Below, in pieces: positions 33,942-43,371 of a stretch of 64,000 nucleotides of DNA (positions within the stretch are counted from its first letter, which is position 1; every line of letters begins with the position of its first letter). The DNA is taken from contig NZ_JAPENW010000001.1 of the NCBI RefSeq assembly GCF_026341855.1, forward strand, positions 3,401,001-3,465,000. The letters run 5' to 3'. The translations under genes and the position numbers were made by a program. The stretch comes from Streptomyces sp. NBC_00568. Lineage in GTDB: Bacteria > Actinomycetota > Actinomycetes > Streptomycetales > Streptomycetaceae. Below the pieces are notes generated by a model, which worked only from the letters and a program-made list of their open reading frames with translations, did not search any database and was not told the origin of the DNA.

Positions 33942-34817
33942 TCATGTCGCTTCGGCACCCGTGAAGTCGTACACGCCCCAGTCGGCGAGCGTGCGATAGC
34001 CGAGGCGCTGGTAGAGGGCGTTGCTGGTGGGGTTGGACAGGTCCGCGAACAGCACGATCTCCCTCGCGCCCGCGGCCAGGGCGGCCCGGCTCACCTCCGC
34101 CGTCACGGCGGCCGCGTAACCGCGACCGCGCAGCCGGGCCGGGGTGTAGACGATGTCCACCTGGATCTGGCCGCCGATCGACGGGTTCATGCCCGCGACG
34201 GAGACGGGGGTGCCGTCCGGGGTCTCCCACAGTGTGTAGCGCTTGTCGGCGAAGCGGGTGCCGGCCCAGGAGCCGGCGTCCAGGGAGACGACCTCCCCGA
34301 CCGCCTCGGCGAACTCACCGCACCAGAACATGACTTCCTCGAGGTCCTGCTCGCCCAGGACGCGGCTCCGGCCCGCCGGTGGCGGCTCCGGCGGGGTCAG
34401 CGTGCCGAGGCGGTACAGACGGAGCCGCGTGTCGCGGAGTTCCGGCGTCGCGCCGGTGTGCCGCTGCCAGGCCCCGGCGAAAGCGGTGGCCGTGCTGTGG
34501 TCCGCGCTGACGGAGGGAAGGGAGTACCCGAGAGCGGCCAGGCGGGCGGCGAGGGAGTCGGCCTGCTCGGGCGTGAGCGGGGAGAGGCCCAAACCGCGGG
34601 GCGGGAGGCGGTAGAAGGTGGCGTGGACTTCGCCCGCTCGCTCCAGCACGCCGAAGACGGGGGCTTCGTCGCCGAACGCCTCCGCACCACGCGCTCGCAC
34701 TCTCTCGGCCCAGGTCAGCTGCATGACGTGCCGGCCGGGCCGAGAGCGCAGGAAGTCTCCGGCTCGGGCGAGAAAAACGTCGACGTCTTCGGTGAGGCTC
34801 CAGTCATCCGGTCGCAT
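33942..34817 (-). CDS. GNAT N-acetyltransferase
   Basis: A 291-residue protein. The C-terminal half is a GNAT domain with the acetyl-CoA loop VYTPARLRGRGYAAAVTAEVSRAAL and the closing strand NPTSNALYQRLGYR; the N-terminal half is a degenerate partner domain. The substrate is unknown. ATG 34817 is the start. An imperfect inverted repeat, ATTTCCCAC-GCT-GTGGAAAT (34826-34845), just upstream could be an operator. It is convergent with rox. Confidence 0.85.
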   Translation of the reverse strand: MRPDDWSLTEDVDVFLARAGDFLRSRPGRHVMQLTWAERVRARGAEAFGDEAPVFGVLERAGEVHATFYRLPPRGLGLSPLTPEQADSLAARLAALGYSLPSVSADHSTATAFAGAWQRHTGATPELRDTRLRLYRLGTLTPPEPPPAGRSRVLGEQDLEEVMFWCGEFAEAVGEVVSLDAGSWAGTRFADKRYTLWETPDGTPVSVAGMNPSIGGQIQVDIVYTPARLRGRGYAAAVTAEVSRAALAAGAREIVLFADLSNPTSNALYQRLGYRTLADWGVYDFTGAEAT

Positions 34818-35015
34818 GCCTCATGATTTCCCACGCTGTGGAAATGGCAGACGGTTTTCCGTCAGGGCGAGGAAGCAGACGGTGGGCCTCAGGGCCGGGC
34901 CGGGCTCAGCCCCGCGTCCAGGTTCGGCCGCCGGGTCCGAACGGAGACGGGAGGTGCCAGGTGAAGGGTCCCGGCGCGAGGCACGAGACCCTGTACCGCC
35001 TCCGGCGCCCGGTCC

Positions 35016-35684
35016 TCAGGCGGGGCGCTTGGCCATGACGACCAGCCCCGGCCCGCTCTGCTCGTCCGCGGGGAGCCGAAGTTCGGCGACCGGGTGCAGT
35101 CCAGCCTGCTCGATCAGGTCCACGAGCTGTTCCGGCCGCCATTTGTGCGTCGTCCAGCGCACGGGTACACCTCCGTAGGCCTCGGTGCGCACCGCGTCTT
35201 CGTCGCCGACGTGCGTCGCGGTGATGAAGTGGCCGCCCGGCTTCAGCGCGCGGGCGAACAGGGCGAGGACCTGAGGAAGGACGTCGCGAGGGAGGTTGAA
35301 CAGTGACCACCATCCGAGCACGCCGCCGAGGGACGCTTCTCCAAGGCTGAGGTCGGTGGCGGAAGCGACGCTGAAGCGGCATTGCGGATGAAGGCGGCGC
35401 GCGTTTTCGATCATGCGGGGTGAGAGGTCGACCCCGGACACGTCGAGTCCGCGTTCGGCGAGGTAGGCGGTCACCGTGCCGGGCCCGCAGCCGACGTCGA
35501 GGACCGGCCCGAGGCCGCTCACCGTGTCGGCGAAGGCGTCGATCGATGCCTTGAGCCAGGGATGTTTACGGATGTCGCCGAATCCCGTCGTCAGCACCAT
35601 GTGGGCGTAGTTGTCGGCCACCCGGTCATAGGACTCACGGACCACGTCGAGATCGGCTGGGCGGTCGACAGGGTGTGCGCGCAT
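35016..35684 (-). CDS. class I SAM-dependent methyltransferase
   Basis: A 222-residue methyltransferase: motif I is V-L-D-V-G-C-G-P-G-T-V, followed by VSGVDLSPRMI (acidic loop) and FARALKPGGHFITATH (motif post III). Residue DNYAHMVLTTGF at the N-terminus is typical of small-molecule enzymes. ATG 35684 is used because upstream codons run into the divergent XRE promoter region. The substrate is unknown. It is divergent from the XRE regulator, about 215 bases apart. Confidence 0.85.
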   Translation of the reverse strand: MRAHPVDRPADLDVVRESYDRVADNYAHMVLTTGFGDIRKHPWLKASIDAFADTVSGLGPVLDVGCGPGTVTAYLAERGLDVSGVDLSPRMIENARRLHPQCRFSVASATDLSLGEASLGGVLGWWSLFNLPRDVLPQVLALFARALKPGGHFITATHVGDEDAVRTEAYGGVPVRWTTHKWRPEQLVDLIEQAGLHPVAELRLPADEQSGPGLVVMAKRPA

Positions 35685-35844
35685 CAGCCAACAATAGGAC
35701 GACGGGTTCGCCGGGTCAGCGGGTTCGAACGACTCGGTCGAGCAGCCAGGGCACCGCACCGCGGGTCGCGCCGGAAGGTCGCGGGCGGGCCGGGAAGGGA
35801 CCGTCGCGGAGCGGCCCGGAGGGGCGCGCGGAGTGGCGTGACAC

Positions 35845-35872
35845 ACTTTTGCAAGCAGGTGCTTGCAAAAGT
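35845..35872. promoter_or_regulatory. 28-bp palindrome upstream of the XRE regulator
   Basis: ACTTTTGCAAGCA-GG-TGCTTGCAAAAGT: perfect 13-bp arms around GG, AT-rich against its surroundings, 26 bases before the XRE start. It is probably an autoregulatory operator overlapping the promoter, and may also control the divergent methyltransferase. Confidence 0.8.
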
Positions 35873-35898
35873 TAGCGACGGTGCGGCAAGGTGGGGGC

Positions 35899-36429
35899 AT
35901 GGCATCGCTCAACGTCGGCAACCTTGGTGAGTATCTGCGGGAACAGCGGCGCAGCGCGCAGCTGTCGCTGCGGCAGCTCGCCGACGCCGCCGGGGTGTCC
36001 AATCCGTATCTGAGCCAGATCGAGCGCGGGCTGCGCAAGCCGAGCGCGGAGGTGCTCCAGCAGGTCGCCAAGGCGCTGCGGATCTCCGCCGAGACGCTGT
36101 ATGTGCGGGCCGGCATTCTCGACGCCGAGCGGGACCGGGACGAGGTGGAGACGCGTGCCGTCATCCTTGCCGATCCCACGCTGAACGAGCGGCAGAAGCA
36201 GGTGCTGCTCCAGATCTACGAGTCCTTCCGCAAGGAGAACGGATTCGAGATCGCGCCGGCGGACGAGAACGCTCACGGCGTCGAGGTGCCCGGGACCGAA
36301 GAAGGTCGCGGCGCCGACGTATCCGTGGCTCAGGACATACCGGGCGCCCAGCCTTCACAGGACACCGCCGTCCGCGGCCCCCGCACGGCCGACGGCAGCG
36401 ATGCCGGTCCGCAGCAGACCGCGAGTTGA
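35899..36429 (+). CDS. XRE-family helix-turn-helix regulator
   Basis: A 176-residue protein. The helix-turn-helix spans about residues 8-62 (LGEYLREQRRSAQLSLRQLADAAGVSNPYLSQIERGLRKPS), then a helical segment and a disordered Gln/Ala/Asp-rich C-terminal 60 residues. ATG 35899 fits the start of the family (MASLNVGNLGEYLREQR). The strong palindrome directly upstream suggests autoregulation. The HbhA-like gene lies 55 bases downstream and is probably a target or operon partner. Confidence 0.88.
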   Translation: MASLNVGNLGEYLREQRRSAQLSLRQLADAAGVSNPYLSQIERGLRKPSAEVLQQVAKALRISAETLYVRAGILDAERDRDEVETRAVILADPTLNERQKQVLLQIYESFRKENGFEIAPADENAHGVEVPGTEEGRGADVSVAQDIPGAQPSQDTAVRGPRTADGSDAGPQQTAS

Positions 36430-36484
36430 CCGCATGCGGATCACAAAACCCTCAGCTGAAAGCGATCACGGGAGGACCATCGCC

Positions 36485-37072
36485 ATGGCCATCACCGACG
36501 ACATCCGCAAGGCCGCCACGGACCCGACCCCGCTCTACTTCCTGGCCGGCACCGCCGACCTGGCCGTTCAGCAGGCGAAGAAGGTCCCCGGCATCGTGGA
36601 GCAGATCCGTGCCGAGGCTCCGGCGCGCATCGACACCGTGAAGAACATCGACCCGAACGCCGTCCAGGAGAAGGCCACCGCCCGCGCCAAGGTGGCGCAG
36701 GAGAGCCTGCAGACCAAGGTGACGGAAATCCTCAGCACCCTCGACACCGACCTGAAGAAGCTCGGTGAGTCCGCCCAGGACTTCGCCCTGCGCGGTGTCG
36801 GCGTCGCCGCCGAGTACGCCGTCAAGGCCCGGGAGACGTACGAGAAGGTCGCCGAGCACGGCGAGCAGACCGTACGGACCTGGCGCGGCGAGGCCGCCGA
36901 GGAGATCGAGGAGCTCGCCATCGCCGTCGAGCCGAAGACCGAGACGGTCGAGGTCAAGGAAGAGGAGAAGCCGGCGGCCGCCGCCGAGTCCGCTTCCTCC
37001 AAGAAGGCCCCGGCGAAGAAGGCCCCGGCCCGCAAGCCGGTCGCCAAGAAGACGACTCCGCCCGCGAAGTAG
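36485..37072 (+). CDS. HbhA-like (heparin-binding hemagglutinin-type) helical protein
   Basis: A 195-residue protein: long amphipathic coiled-coil (DIRKAATDPTPLYFLAGTADLAVQQAKKVPGIVEQIR...) followed by an acidic segment and a Lys/Pro/Ala-rich tail (KKAPAKKAPARKP), the layout of mycobacterial HbhA. In Streptomyces it is a cytoplasmic or membrane-peripheral protein of unclear function, perhaps binding anionic polymers or DNA through its basic tail. ATG 36485 follows GGGAGGACC. It lies directly after the XRE gene. Confidence 0.85.
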   Translation: MAITDDIRKAATDPTPLYFLAGTADLAVQQAKKVPGIVEQIRAEAPARIDTVKNIDPNAVQEKATARAKVAQESLQTKVTEILSTLDTDLKKLGESAQDFALRGVGVAAEYAVKARETYEKVAEHGEQTVRTWRGEAAEEIEELAIAVEPKTETVEVKEEEKPAAAAESASSKKAPAKKAPARKPVAKKTTPPAK

Positions 37073-37180
37073 GCGAGCGGCGGCAAGACAACTCCGCCTT
37101 ACGCGGACGGGCCGGGCACTCTCCGAGTTCCCGGCCCGTTCTCCGGGTACGGTGGCCGTAGAGACGACTCGACCCGGGCG

Positions 37181-37528
37181 GTGGGCATTGTGCTGATGAC
37201 GGCATTCGGCGGCCTGATGTGGCTGATCTTCACAGCCATGCTGGTGCTTGCCGTGGTGGCGCTGGTGATGGCCGCGGTGGCCCGCGAGGACGCCTACCGC
37301 GCCGCCGGCAAGCAGAACAAGGTGTTCTGGCTGATCATCCTCGGCATCACGGTGGCTGTGAACCTCCTCGTGCCGATGCTCTTCCTGCAGATCGCGGGCC
37401 TGGTCGCCACGATCGTCTTCTTCGTCGACGTCCGCCCCGCGCTGCGCCAGGTCTCCGGCGGCGGCCGTGGCCGCCGCGGCGGAAGCAGCAGCGACGGCCC
37501 GTACGGCCCGTACAACGGCGGCAGGTAA
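37181..37528 (+). CDS. DUF2516 family membrane protein
   Basis: About 110-115 residues with three membrane helices (LMWLIFTAMLVLAVVALVMAAVA, VFWLIILGITVAVNLLVPMLFLQ, AGLVATIVFFVDV) and a Gly/Ser/Arg-rich tail. It matches the actinobacterial DUF2516 family, of unknown function. Starts GTG 37181, GTG 37190 and ATG 37196 are all possible and none has a strong ribosome site. It follows the HbhA-like gene on the same strand. Confidence 0.8.
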   Translation: MGIVLMTAFGGLMWLIFTAMLVLAVVALVMAAVAREDAYRAAGKQNKVFWLIILGITVAVNLLVPMLFLQIAGLVATIVFFVDVRPALRQVSGGGRGRRGGSSSDGPYGPYNGGR

Positions 37529-37675
37529 GCCACCCCACCGCCGGGCGACGAGGACCCGGGGGAACCGGCGTTCACACGACCTGGGATGTACCGGCACGGC
37601 CCCGACCCGCAGGCAGGCGCCCGCACCCGGAACGCCGGCGCGAGCGAACCCGGCCCGGGACCGGGACCGAATGCG

Positions 37676-39004
37676 CTACGGCGTCCGGTCCAGCAGCAGT
37701 ACTGCCACGTCGTCCGCCAGCTCCCCGCCGTTGAGTTCGCGCACCTCGTTCACCGCCGCGCGCAGCAACTCCTCGCCCTGGAGCCCCTGGGCGAGCTGAC
37801 GGCGGACCATCTCCACCATGCCGTCCTGGCCCAGGCGTTCCTTGCCCACGCCCGTGTGGCCCTCGATCAGGCCGTCGGTGTAGAGCATCAGGCTCCACTC
37901 GGCACCCAGTTCCACCTGCATGCGCGGCCAGCGGGCGTTCGGGAGCAGACCGAGCGCGGGGCCGTTGTTCTCGTACGGCAGCAGTTTCGCGGGCCGGCCC
38001 GGGCGGGCGATCAGCGGCGACGGGTGACCGGCGAGGCAGAGCCCCGCGCGACGGCCGTCCGGCGCGATGTCCACCGTGCACAGCGTCGCGAAGATCTCGT
38101 CGTTCTCGCGCTCGTGCTCCAAAACCTGCTGCAGCGTGGACAGGAGTTCGTCGCCGCACAGGCCCGCGAACGTCAGCGCGCGCCAGGCGATGCGCAGTTC
38201 CACACCGAGCGCCGCCTCGTCGGGCCCGTGCCCGCAGACGTCGCCGATCATCGCGTGCACCGTGCCGTCGGCCGTGCGCACGGTGTCGTAGAAGTCGCCG
38301 CCGAGCAGGGCGCGGGAGCGGCCCGGACGGTAGCGCGCGGCGAACCGCAGCGGGGAGCCCTCCAGGAGCGGGGTCGGCAGCAGACCGCGCTCCAGACGGG
38401 CGTTCTCCTGGGCGCGCAGCTTGGACTCGGTGAGTCGTCGCTCGGCCTTGTCGGAACGTTTCCGCTCCACCGCGTACCGGATCGCGCGGCTCAGCAGCCG
38501 GCTGTCCAGCTCGTCGCGGAAGAGATAGTCCTGGGCGCCGACGCGCACCGCCTCCGCACCGCGTTCGGCGTCGCCGGACGCGGTGAGCGCGAGGACGGCG
38601 TGCCCGGGCGCCAGCCGCAGCACGTGCTTGAGCGTCGCCAGCTCGTCGGCGCTGTCCGCCGCCCGGCCCGGCGCGGGCAGCGCGAGGTCGAGCAGGATGC
38701 AGTGGACGTCGTCGGTGAGCAGCCGCTCGGCCTCGGTGAGGTTGCGGGCGGTACGGATCCGGATGGGCTTGCCGGCCGCGTCGAGCATTTCGGGCACGCC
38801 GAGCGAACCCGCCGGGTCGTCTTCGATGACCAGGAGAGTCAGATTGGTGGTGCTCGGGACAGGGGCCGTGGCACGAGGTTCCGGTGCTGCCCCGGCGGGG
38901 CCGCCGGTGGTGTCTCCGGATGGGCCGCCGGGTGAGAACACGGCTCGAGCCTGACCACTTTCCACGGCCGGGATCGCTCTCTGCCGCGGTACGGGTACGG
39001 GCAT
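37676..39004 (-). CDS. response-regulator-PP2C (SpoIIE-type) phosphatase
   Basis: A 442-residue fusion. After a disordered N-terminal 50 residues, a receiver domain (LTLLVIEDDPAGS ... ILLDLALP ... LALTASGD ... GAQDYLFRDEL) is followed by a PP2C-type Ser/Thr phosphatase domain with metal motifs L-L-G-G-D-F-Y-D, G-D-V-C-G-H-G-P-D-E-A-A and L-A-D-D-V-A-V. It is an RsbU-like phosphatase expected to act on anti-anti-sigma proteins, with receiver phosphorylation as input. ATG 39004 follows GGAGGGAAGGAA. No kinase or anti-sigma gene is adjacent. Confidence 0.9.
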   Translation of the reverse strand: MPVPVPRQRAIPAVESGQARAVFSPGGPSGDTTGGPAGAAPEPRATAPVPSTTNLTLLVIEDDPAGSLGVPEMLDAAGKPIRIRTARNLTEAERLLTDDVHCILLDLALPAPGRAADSADELATLKHVLRLAPGHAVLALTASGDAERGAEAVRVGAQDYLFRDELDSRLLSRAIRYAVERKRSDKAERRLTESKLRAQENARLERGLLPTPLLEGSPLRFAARYRPGRSRALLGGDFYDTVRTADGTVHAMIGDVCGHGPDEAALGVELRIAWRALTFAGLCGDELLSTLQQVLEHERENDEIFATLCTVDIAPDGRRAGLCLAGHPSPLIARPGRPAKLLPYENNGPALGLLPNARWPRMQVELGAEWSLMLYTDGLIEGHTGVGKERLGQDGMVEMVRRQLAQGLQGEELLRAAVNEVRELNGGELADDVAVLLLDRTP

Positions 39005-39531
39005 CGTCTGGGTTCCTTCCCTCCCCCCGAGGGCGTGGTGGGCGAAGGACCTCGACCCACCGACGGGGACCATAGCGCCCGCCGGTGCCGCAGCGGAATG
39101 GCGTACGGCGCGGCGTCCGGCGAAGCGCCACCGTCATATGCCGCATCCCGTAACGCATTTGGACAGGACGCGCTTCTGTCAGGGATGACGAAGGTCACGT
39201 CCCCGAGGTTGCGCGGGCGGGGCAACCGTGCGGTGTGTCACGTGCGGTGCGTCACGCGCACGGCGCCGCGCGCCCCACTCGCGTGCAGGCGAGAGGAGCC
39301 GGCGCAGCACGCCGGTCCCGTGCGCGGGCGTGAGGAGTCGACGCAGCACGCCGGGCCCGTGCGCAGGCCGGGGGAGCCCCGCCGTGTCCCACCTGCACCT
39401 GGGCATCACTTGGCCCGTGGGCAGGCCAGGGGGAGGTGCGGCGCGCTGTACCTGTACCTGTACCTGTACCTGCGCATCACCTCGGCCCGCGCACGGGCGG
39501 GAGCGGTAGCCCCCGCCCGTCATCCGGGGCC
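39005..39531. other. 527-base non-coding region with direct repeats
   Basis: Upstream region of the PP2C gene and downstream region of the NlpC/P60 gene. It contains two copies of a 22-base word beginning CGCAGCACGCCGG (about 39301 and 39341) and a hexanucleotide tract. No gene is convincing; the ORFs here lack starts and read through the repeats. Confidence 0.5.
39446..39472. repeat. hexanucleotide repeat (CTGTAC)4.5
   Basis: Four perfect CTGTAC units plus CTG, a simple-sequence tract about 60 bases downstream of the NlpC/P60 stop. Confidence 0.85.
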
Positions 39532-40623
39532 TTACGCGTCCGGCCGCACGACACCCAGGATCTGCATCGAACCCGCCCCCGCGATCGTCACCGTCCGTCC
39601 GGGGCGAGGAGCGTGCACGACCGCGCCGTCTCCTATGTACATCCCGACATGGCTGGCGTCGTCGAAGTAGATGATCAGGTCGCCGGGGCGCATGTCCTTG
39701 ACGTCGACGTGCTTGAGCTGCTTCCACTGCTCCTGCGAGGTGCGGGGGATGGGGTGGCCGGCGGACGCCCAGGCCTGTGAGGTGAGCCCCGAGCAGTCGA
39801 ACGTCTTCGGACCCTCCGCGCCCCACTCGTACGGCTTGCCGATCTGGTCGGTCGCGTACTTCACGGCCTCCCTGCCCTGTTCGGACGCCTCGCTCTTGAT
39901 GTCCGCGAGGACACCGGAGCTCAGCCAGACCGACTGCGCCTGGTGCGCGGCCTCTTCCTCCAGCTTCGCCAGCCGCTCCTTCTCCTTACGCTCCAGCTGG
40001 GACTCCAGCTTCTTGGCGTCGGAGATCCGCTGCTTGATCTTCTTCTTGGCCCCGGCCTTGGCCTTGCGGTTGGCCTCCAGCTTCCGCCACTGCGCGGAGG
40101 CGTCCTTCTCGTACTGCTCCAAGTCCTGCTGGGTGCGCGTCATCTCGCCCAGCAGCCCCTTGGTGGCGTGCTCGCCCTGCCGTACGCGTCCCGCGCCGTC
40201 GAGGAACTCCTGCGGGTCGTCGCTCAGCCACAGCCGCGCCCCGGGCGGCAGCCCGCCTCCCCGGTACTGCGCGCGGGCCGCGGCACCCGCGCGGTCCTGC
40301 AACTTGTCCAGCTTCGCCTGGCCCTTGACGATCTCCCGGGCCAGGTCGACGATCTCGGCGGACTGCTTCTGGGCCTTCTCCTCGGCGGCGTTGTACGCGT
40401 CCGTGGCGACCGCCGCGTCGTGGTAGAGCTTCTCGAGCTTCTTGCGGACCGCTTCAAGGTCCTTGTTGCTCACAGGCTTCGGGGTCGCCGTGGGGGTTCT
40501 GGTCGGCGCCGGTGTCGGTGTCGGGCTCGCGTAGGCCACCCCTGGTGTCGCCAGCACCACGCAGGCACATGCGCAGGCCAGGGCCATGGCCGCCGTGGTC
40601 AGACTCCGCTTGCCGGATCCCAT
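39532..40623 (-). CDS. secreted NlpC/P60 (C40) peptidoglycan endopeptidase
   Basis: A 363-residue secreted cell-wall hydrolase. Signal peptide: residues 1-32 (KRSLTTAAMALACACACVVLATPGVAYA), then a Thr/Pro linker, a long coiled-coil (about 55-245) and a C-terminal NlpC/P60 domain that cuts D-Glu-diaminopimelate stems. The catalytic Cys is in T-F-D-C-S-G-L, His in D-D-A-S-H-V-G-M-Y, and the third polar residue in VVHAPRPG. The coiled-coil is the RipA-like autoinhibitory or FtsEX-contacting part. ATG 40623 has GGGGGCGGAG upstream. Confidence 0.92.
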   Translation of the reverse strand: MGSGKRSLTTAAMALACACACVVLATPGVAYASPTPTPAPTRTPTATPKPVSNKDLEAVRKKLEKLYHDAAVATDAYNAAEEKAQKQSAEIVDLAREIVKGQAKLDKLQDRAGAAARAQYRGGGLPPGARLWLSDDPQEFLDGAGRVRQGEHATKGLLGEMTRTQQDLEQYEKDASAQWRKLEANRKAKAGAKKKIKQRISDAKKLESQLERKEKERLAKLEEEAAHQAQSVWLSSGVLADIKSEASEQGREAVKYATDQIGKPYEWGAEGPKTFDCSGLTSQAWASAGHPIPRTSQEQWKQLKHVDVKDMRPGDLIIYFDDASHVGMYIGDGAVVHAPRPGRTVTIAGAGSMQILGVVRPDA

Positions 40624-40917
40624 TACTCCGCCCCCAAACTGATTTACCGTCAGTAACTTACGGCGCCTCGGGGGATCGTGCCATGTCGACGCGCAATGCG
40701 ACAGAGTCGGGCAAGAACTCCCTCCTCCGGCCTTCGGGCCGGGCATGAACTCCCTTCCCCCGGGCCCGCTCCGGCATGACGATCTCGCCCCCCGGCGTGT
40801 GTGACGTGTGACTCATCGAGATCGTTCCCTGCGGTGCGCGCGCACGCGCCGCCAGATCCCGCCCCCCCTGGTCGGTCGGGTCCGGCGCTTCCCCGGGCCG
40901 ACCGCTGTCGTGGTCGG

Positions 40918-41766
40918 TCAGGTGCGCGGGGCCAACGCCTCCCAGCGCACCGTCACTTCGCCCTGGCGCCAGCGGGTGATCCCGTCCGTGACCGGCCAGT
41001 CGGCCGTCAGGTCGCGGACCGTGCGTATCCAGCGCTGCCGGGCGCCGTACGCGGCGTACGGCGCGGCTGCCGCCCAGGCGCGGTCGAAGTCGCGCAGGAA
41101 GGCGTGCACGGGCTCGCCCGGGACATTGCGGTGGATGAGGGCCTTCGGCAGCCGCTCGGCCAGGTCGGACGGGCGGTCGAGCGAGCCGAGGCGGGTGGCG
41201 AAGGTGACCGTGCGCGGGCCTTCCGGGCCGAGGGCCACCCAGACGTGCCGGCGGCCGATCTCGTCGCAGGTCCCTTCGACGAGCAGTCCGCCCCGGGAGT
41301 CGTGACCCGCCGGGGCGAGCCGCGCGCGCAGCCGCTGCCAGACCTCGGCGACCTGCTCCTCGTCGTACTGGCGCAGCACGTTCGCCGCGCGGATCAGGTG
41401 CGGCCGGCCCGGCACCGGGACCTCGAAGCCGCCGTGCCGGAAGGCGAGGCCCTCGCGTTCGTACGGGCGGGCGGCGGCGACCCGGGCCGGTTCGATCTCG
41501 ATGCCGAAGACGCGGGTGCGGGGAGCGGTGGTGCGCAGGCGGGTCAGCAGCTCGACCGCGGTCCACGGCGCCGCGCCGTAACCGAGGTCGATCGCCACCG
41601 GCTCCGGCGTCCTGCGGAGTTGGGCGCCGTGCACCGCCGCGATCCAGCGGTCCATGCGGCGCAGACGGTTGGGATTCGTCGTCCCGCGCGTCACCGTACC
41701 CACGATGGGGGTGCCACCGCTCGAGCGAAGCCGAGAGTGGGCGAGGGACGCCGCGCGGGTTGTCAT
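40918..41766 (-). CDS. SAM-dependent methyltransferase-like protein
   Basis: A 282-residue class I methyltransferase-type protein. Motif I is V-A-I-D-L-G-Y-G-A-A-P (less Gly-rich than usual), followed by RVFGIEIEPARVAAA and LIRAANVLRQY. It is conserved in Streptomyces next to mshA. No substrate is evident. ATG 41766 is the start; the upstream frame runs into the mshA promoter. It is divergent from mshA across 244 bases without other genes. Confidence 0.85.
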   Translation of the reverse strand: MTTRAASLAHSRLRSSGGTPIVGTVTRGTTNPNRLRRMDRWIAAVHGAQLRRTPEPVAIDLGYGAAPWTAVELLTRLRTTAPRTRVFGIEIEPARVAAARPYEREGLAFRHGGFEVPVPGRPHLIRAANVLRQYDEEQVAEVWQRLRARLAPAGHDSRGGLLVEGTCDEIGRRHVWVALGPEGPRTVTFATRLGSLDRPSDLAERLPKALIHRNVPGEPVHAFLRDFDRAWAAAAPYAAYGARQRWIRTVRDLTADWPVTDGITRWRQGEVTVRWEALAPRT

Positions 41767-42010
41767 GCGTACGAGAGTAGGCGGCCCCGCCGGGCACCGG
41801 TGAGCCTGTGGACAACCGCCGGCCGGCCCCGATGTCGCTGTGGAAAACCTGGTGGGCAGGGAGGCAGACGCACCTGGATGTCGAACGGTTGAGCGACCAG
41901 CGGTAATGATTCGGCAAAGAGGAAATGGAGCGGAGGGCTCCGGCGTTCCATCACCTGGAGGGCGTGACACGTCCTCCGAAAGGCATGCCCGCAGCGAGGA
42001 GGAACGCCAC

Positions 42011-43348
42011 GTGAGCCAGTACGTCAGCAGGCTCGGGCGTCGCTCACCGGCGGCCCCCTCACGGCTCAGGCTGCACCGCAGGCCCCGTCGCGTCGCGATG
42101 CTCTCCGTGCACACCTCGCCCCTGCACCAGCCCGGTACGGGCGACGCGGGCGGGATGAACGTCTACATCGTGGAACTCGCCCAGCGGCTCGCCGCGATCA
42201 ACATCGAGGTCGAGATCTTCACGCGGGCCACCACCGCCGCACTCCCGCCGGCCGTCGAGCTGGCCCCGGGCGTCCTCGTCCGGCACGTCGACGCGGGCCC
42301 CTACGAAGGCCTCGCCAAGGAAGACCTGCCCGCCCAGCTCTGCGCGTTCACGCACGGCGTCATGCAGGCCTGGGCGGGTCACCGCCCCGGCTACTACGAC
42401 CTCGTGCACTCGCACTACTGGCTCTCCGGCCACGTCGGCTGGCTGGCCGCCGAGCGCTGGGGCGCGCCCCTGGTGCACGCGATGCACACCATGGCCAAGG
42501 TCAAGAACGCGGCGCTGGCCGAGGGCGACACCCCCGAGCCCGCCGCCCGTGTCATCGGCGAGACCCAGATCGTGCGCGCCGCGGACCGCCTGATCGCGAA
42601 CACCGCGGAGGAGGCCGACGAACTCGTCCGCCATTACGAGGCCGAGGCCGGCAAGGTCGCCGTCGTCCACCCGGGCGTCAACCTCGACCGCTTCCGTCCC
42701 GCGGACGGCCGCGCCGCCGCCCGTGCCCGGCTCGGCCTCCCGCAGGACGCCCTGATCCCCCTCTTCGCGGGCCGCATACAGCCCCTGAAGGCCCCGGACG
42801 TGCTGCTGCGCGCGGTCGCCGTGCTGCTCGACGAGCGACCGGAGCTGCGCCGCAGGATCGTCGTCCCCGTGGTGGGCGGTCCGAGCGGCAGCGGGCTCGC
42901 CAAGCCGGAGGGGCTCCAGAAGCTGGCCGCGCGGCTGGGCATCGCCGATGTCGTACGGTTCCGGCCGCCCGTCGGGCAGGAACAGCTGGCCGACTGGTTC
43001 CGGGCCGCGTCCGTGCTGGTCATGCCCTCGTACAGCGAGTCGTTCGGACTGGTCGCCATCGAGGCGCAGGCGGCCGGTACGCCCGTCCTCGCGGCCGAGG
43101 TCGGTGGCCTGCCGGTGGCCGTCCGCCACCAGGAGACCGGCTTCCTCGTCCCCGGCCACCATCCCGCCGACTACGCGCGCGTGCTGCGCGATTTCGCCGA
43201 CGACGAGACGCTCGCGGCCCGGATGGGTGCCGCCGCGGCGCGCCACGCGGAGCAGTTCGGCTGGGACACCGCGGCCGCCGCGACGGCGGACGTGTACACG
43301 GCGGCGACGCAGGACCACCGGCGCCGGGTGCGGGCACGTCACGCCTGA
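42011..43348 (+). CDS. mshA: MshA, D-inositol-3-phosphate glycosyltransferase
   Basis: A 445-residue GT4-family enzyme that joins N-acetylglucosamine from UDP-GlcNAc to 1L-myo-inositol-1-phosphate, the first step of mycothiol synthesis. The N-terminal domain has the MshA signature [24 protein letters not shown]; the C-terminal domain has [16 protein letters not shown] and the E-x7-E motif in [20 protein letters not shown] 42011 has GAGGAGG upstream; the frame is open further but this start fits the family. Confidence 0.95.
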   Translation: MSQYVSRLGRRSPAAPSRLRLHRRPRRVAMLSVHTSPLHQPGTGDAGGMNVYIVELAQRLAAINIEVEIFTRATTAALPPAVELAPGVLVRHVDAGPYEGLAKEDLPAQLCAFTHGVMQAWAGHRPGYYDLVHSHYWLSGHVGWLAAERWGAPLVHAMHTMAKVKNAALAEGDTPEPAARVIGETQIVRAADRLIANTAEEADELVRHYEAEAGKVAVVHPGVNLDRFRPADGRAAARARLGLPQDALIPLFAGRIQPLKAPDVLLRAVAVLLDERPELRRRIVVPVVGGPSGSGLAKPEGLQKLAARLGIADVVRFRPPVGQEQLADWFRAASVLVMPSYSESFGLVAIEAQAAGTPVLAAEVGGLPVAVRHQETGFLVPGHHPADYARVLRDFADDETLAARMGAAAARHAEQFGWDTAAAATADVYTAATQDHRRRVRARHA

Positions 43349-43371
43349 CACCGGTCACGTACGCTCCCCTC

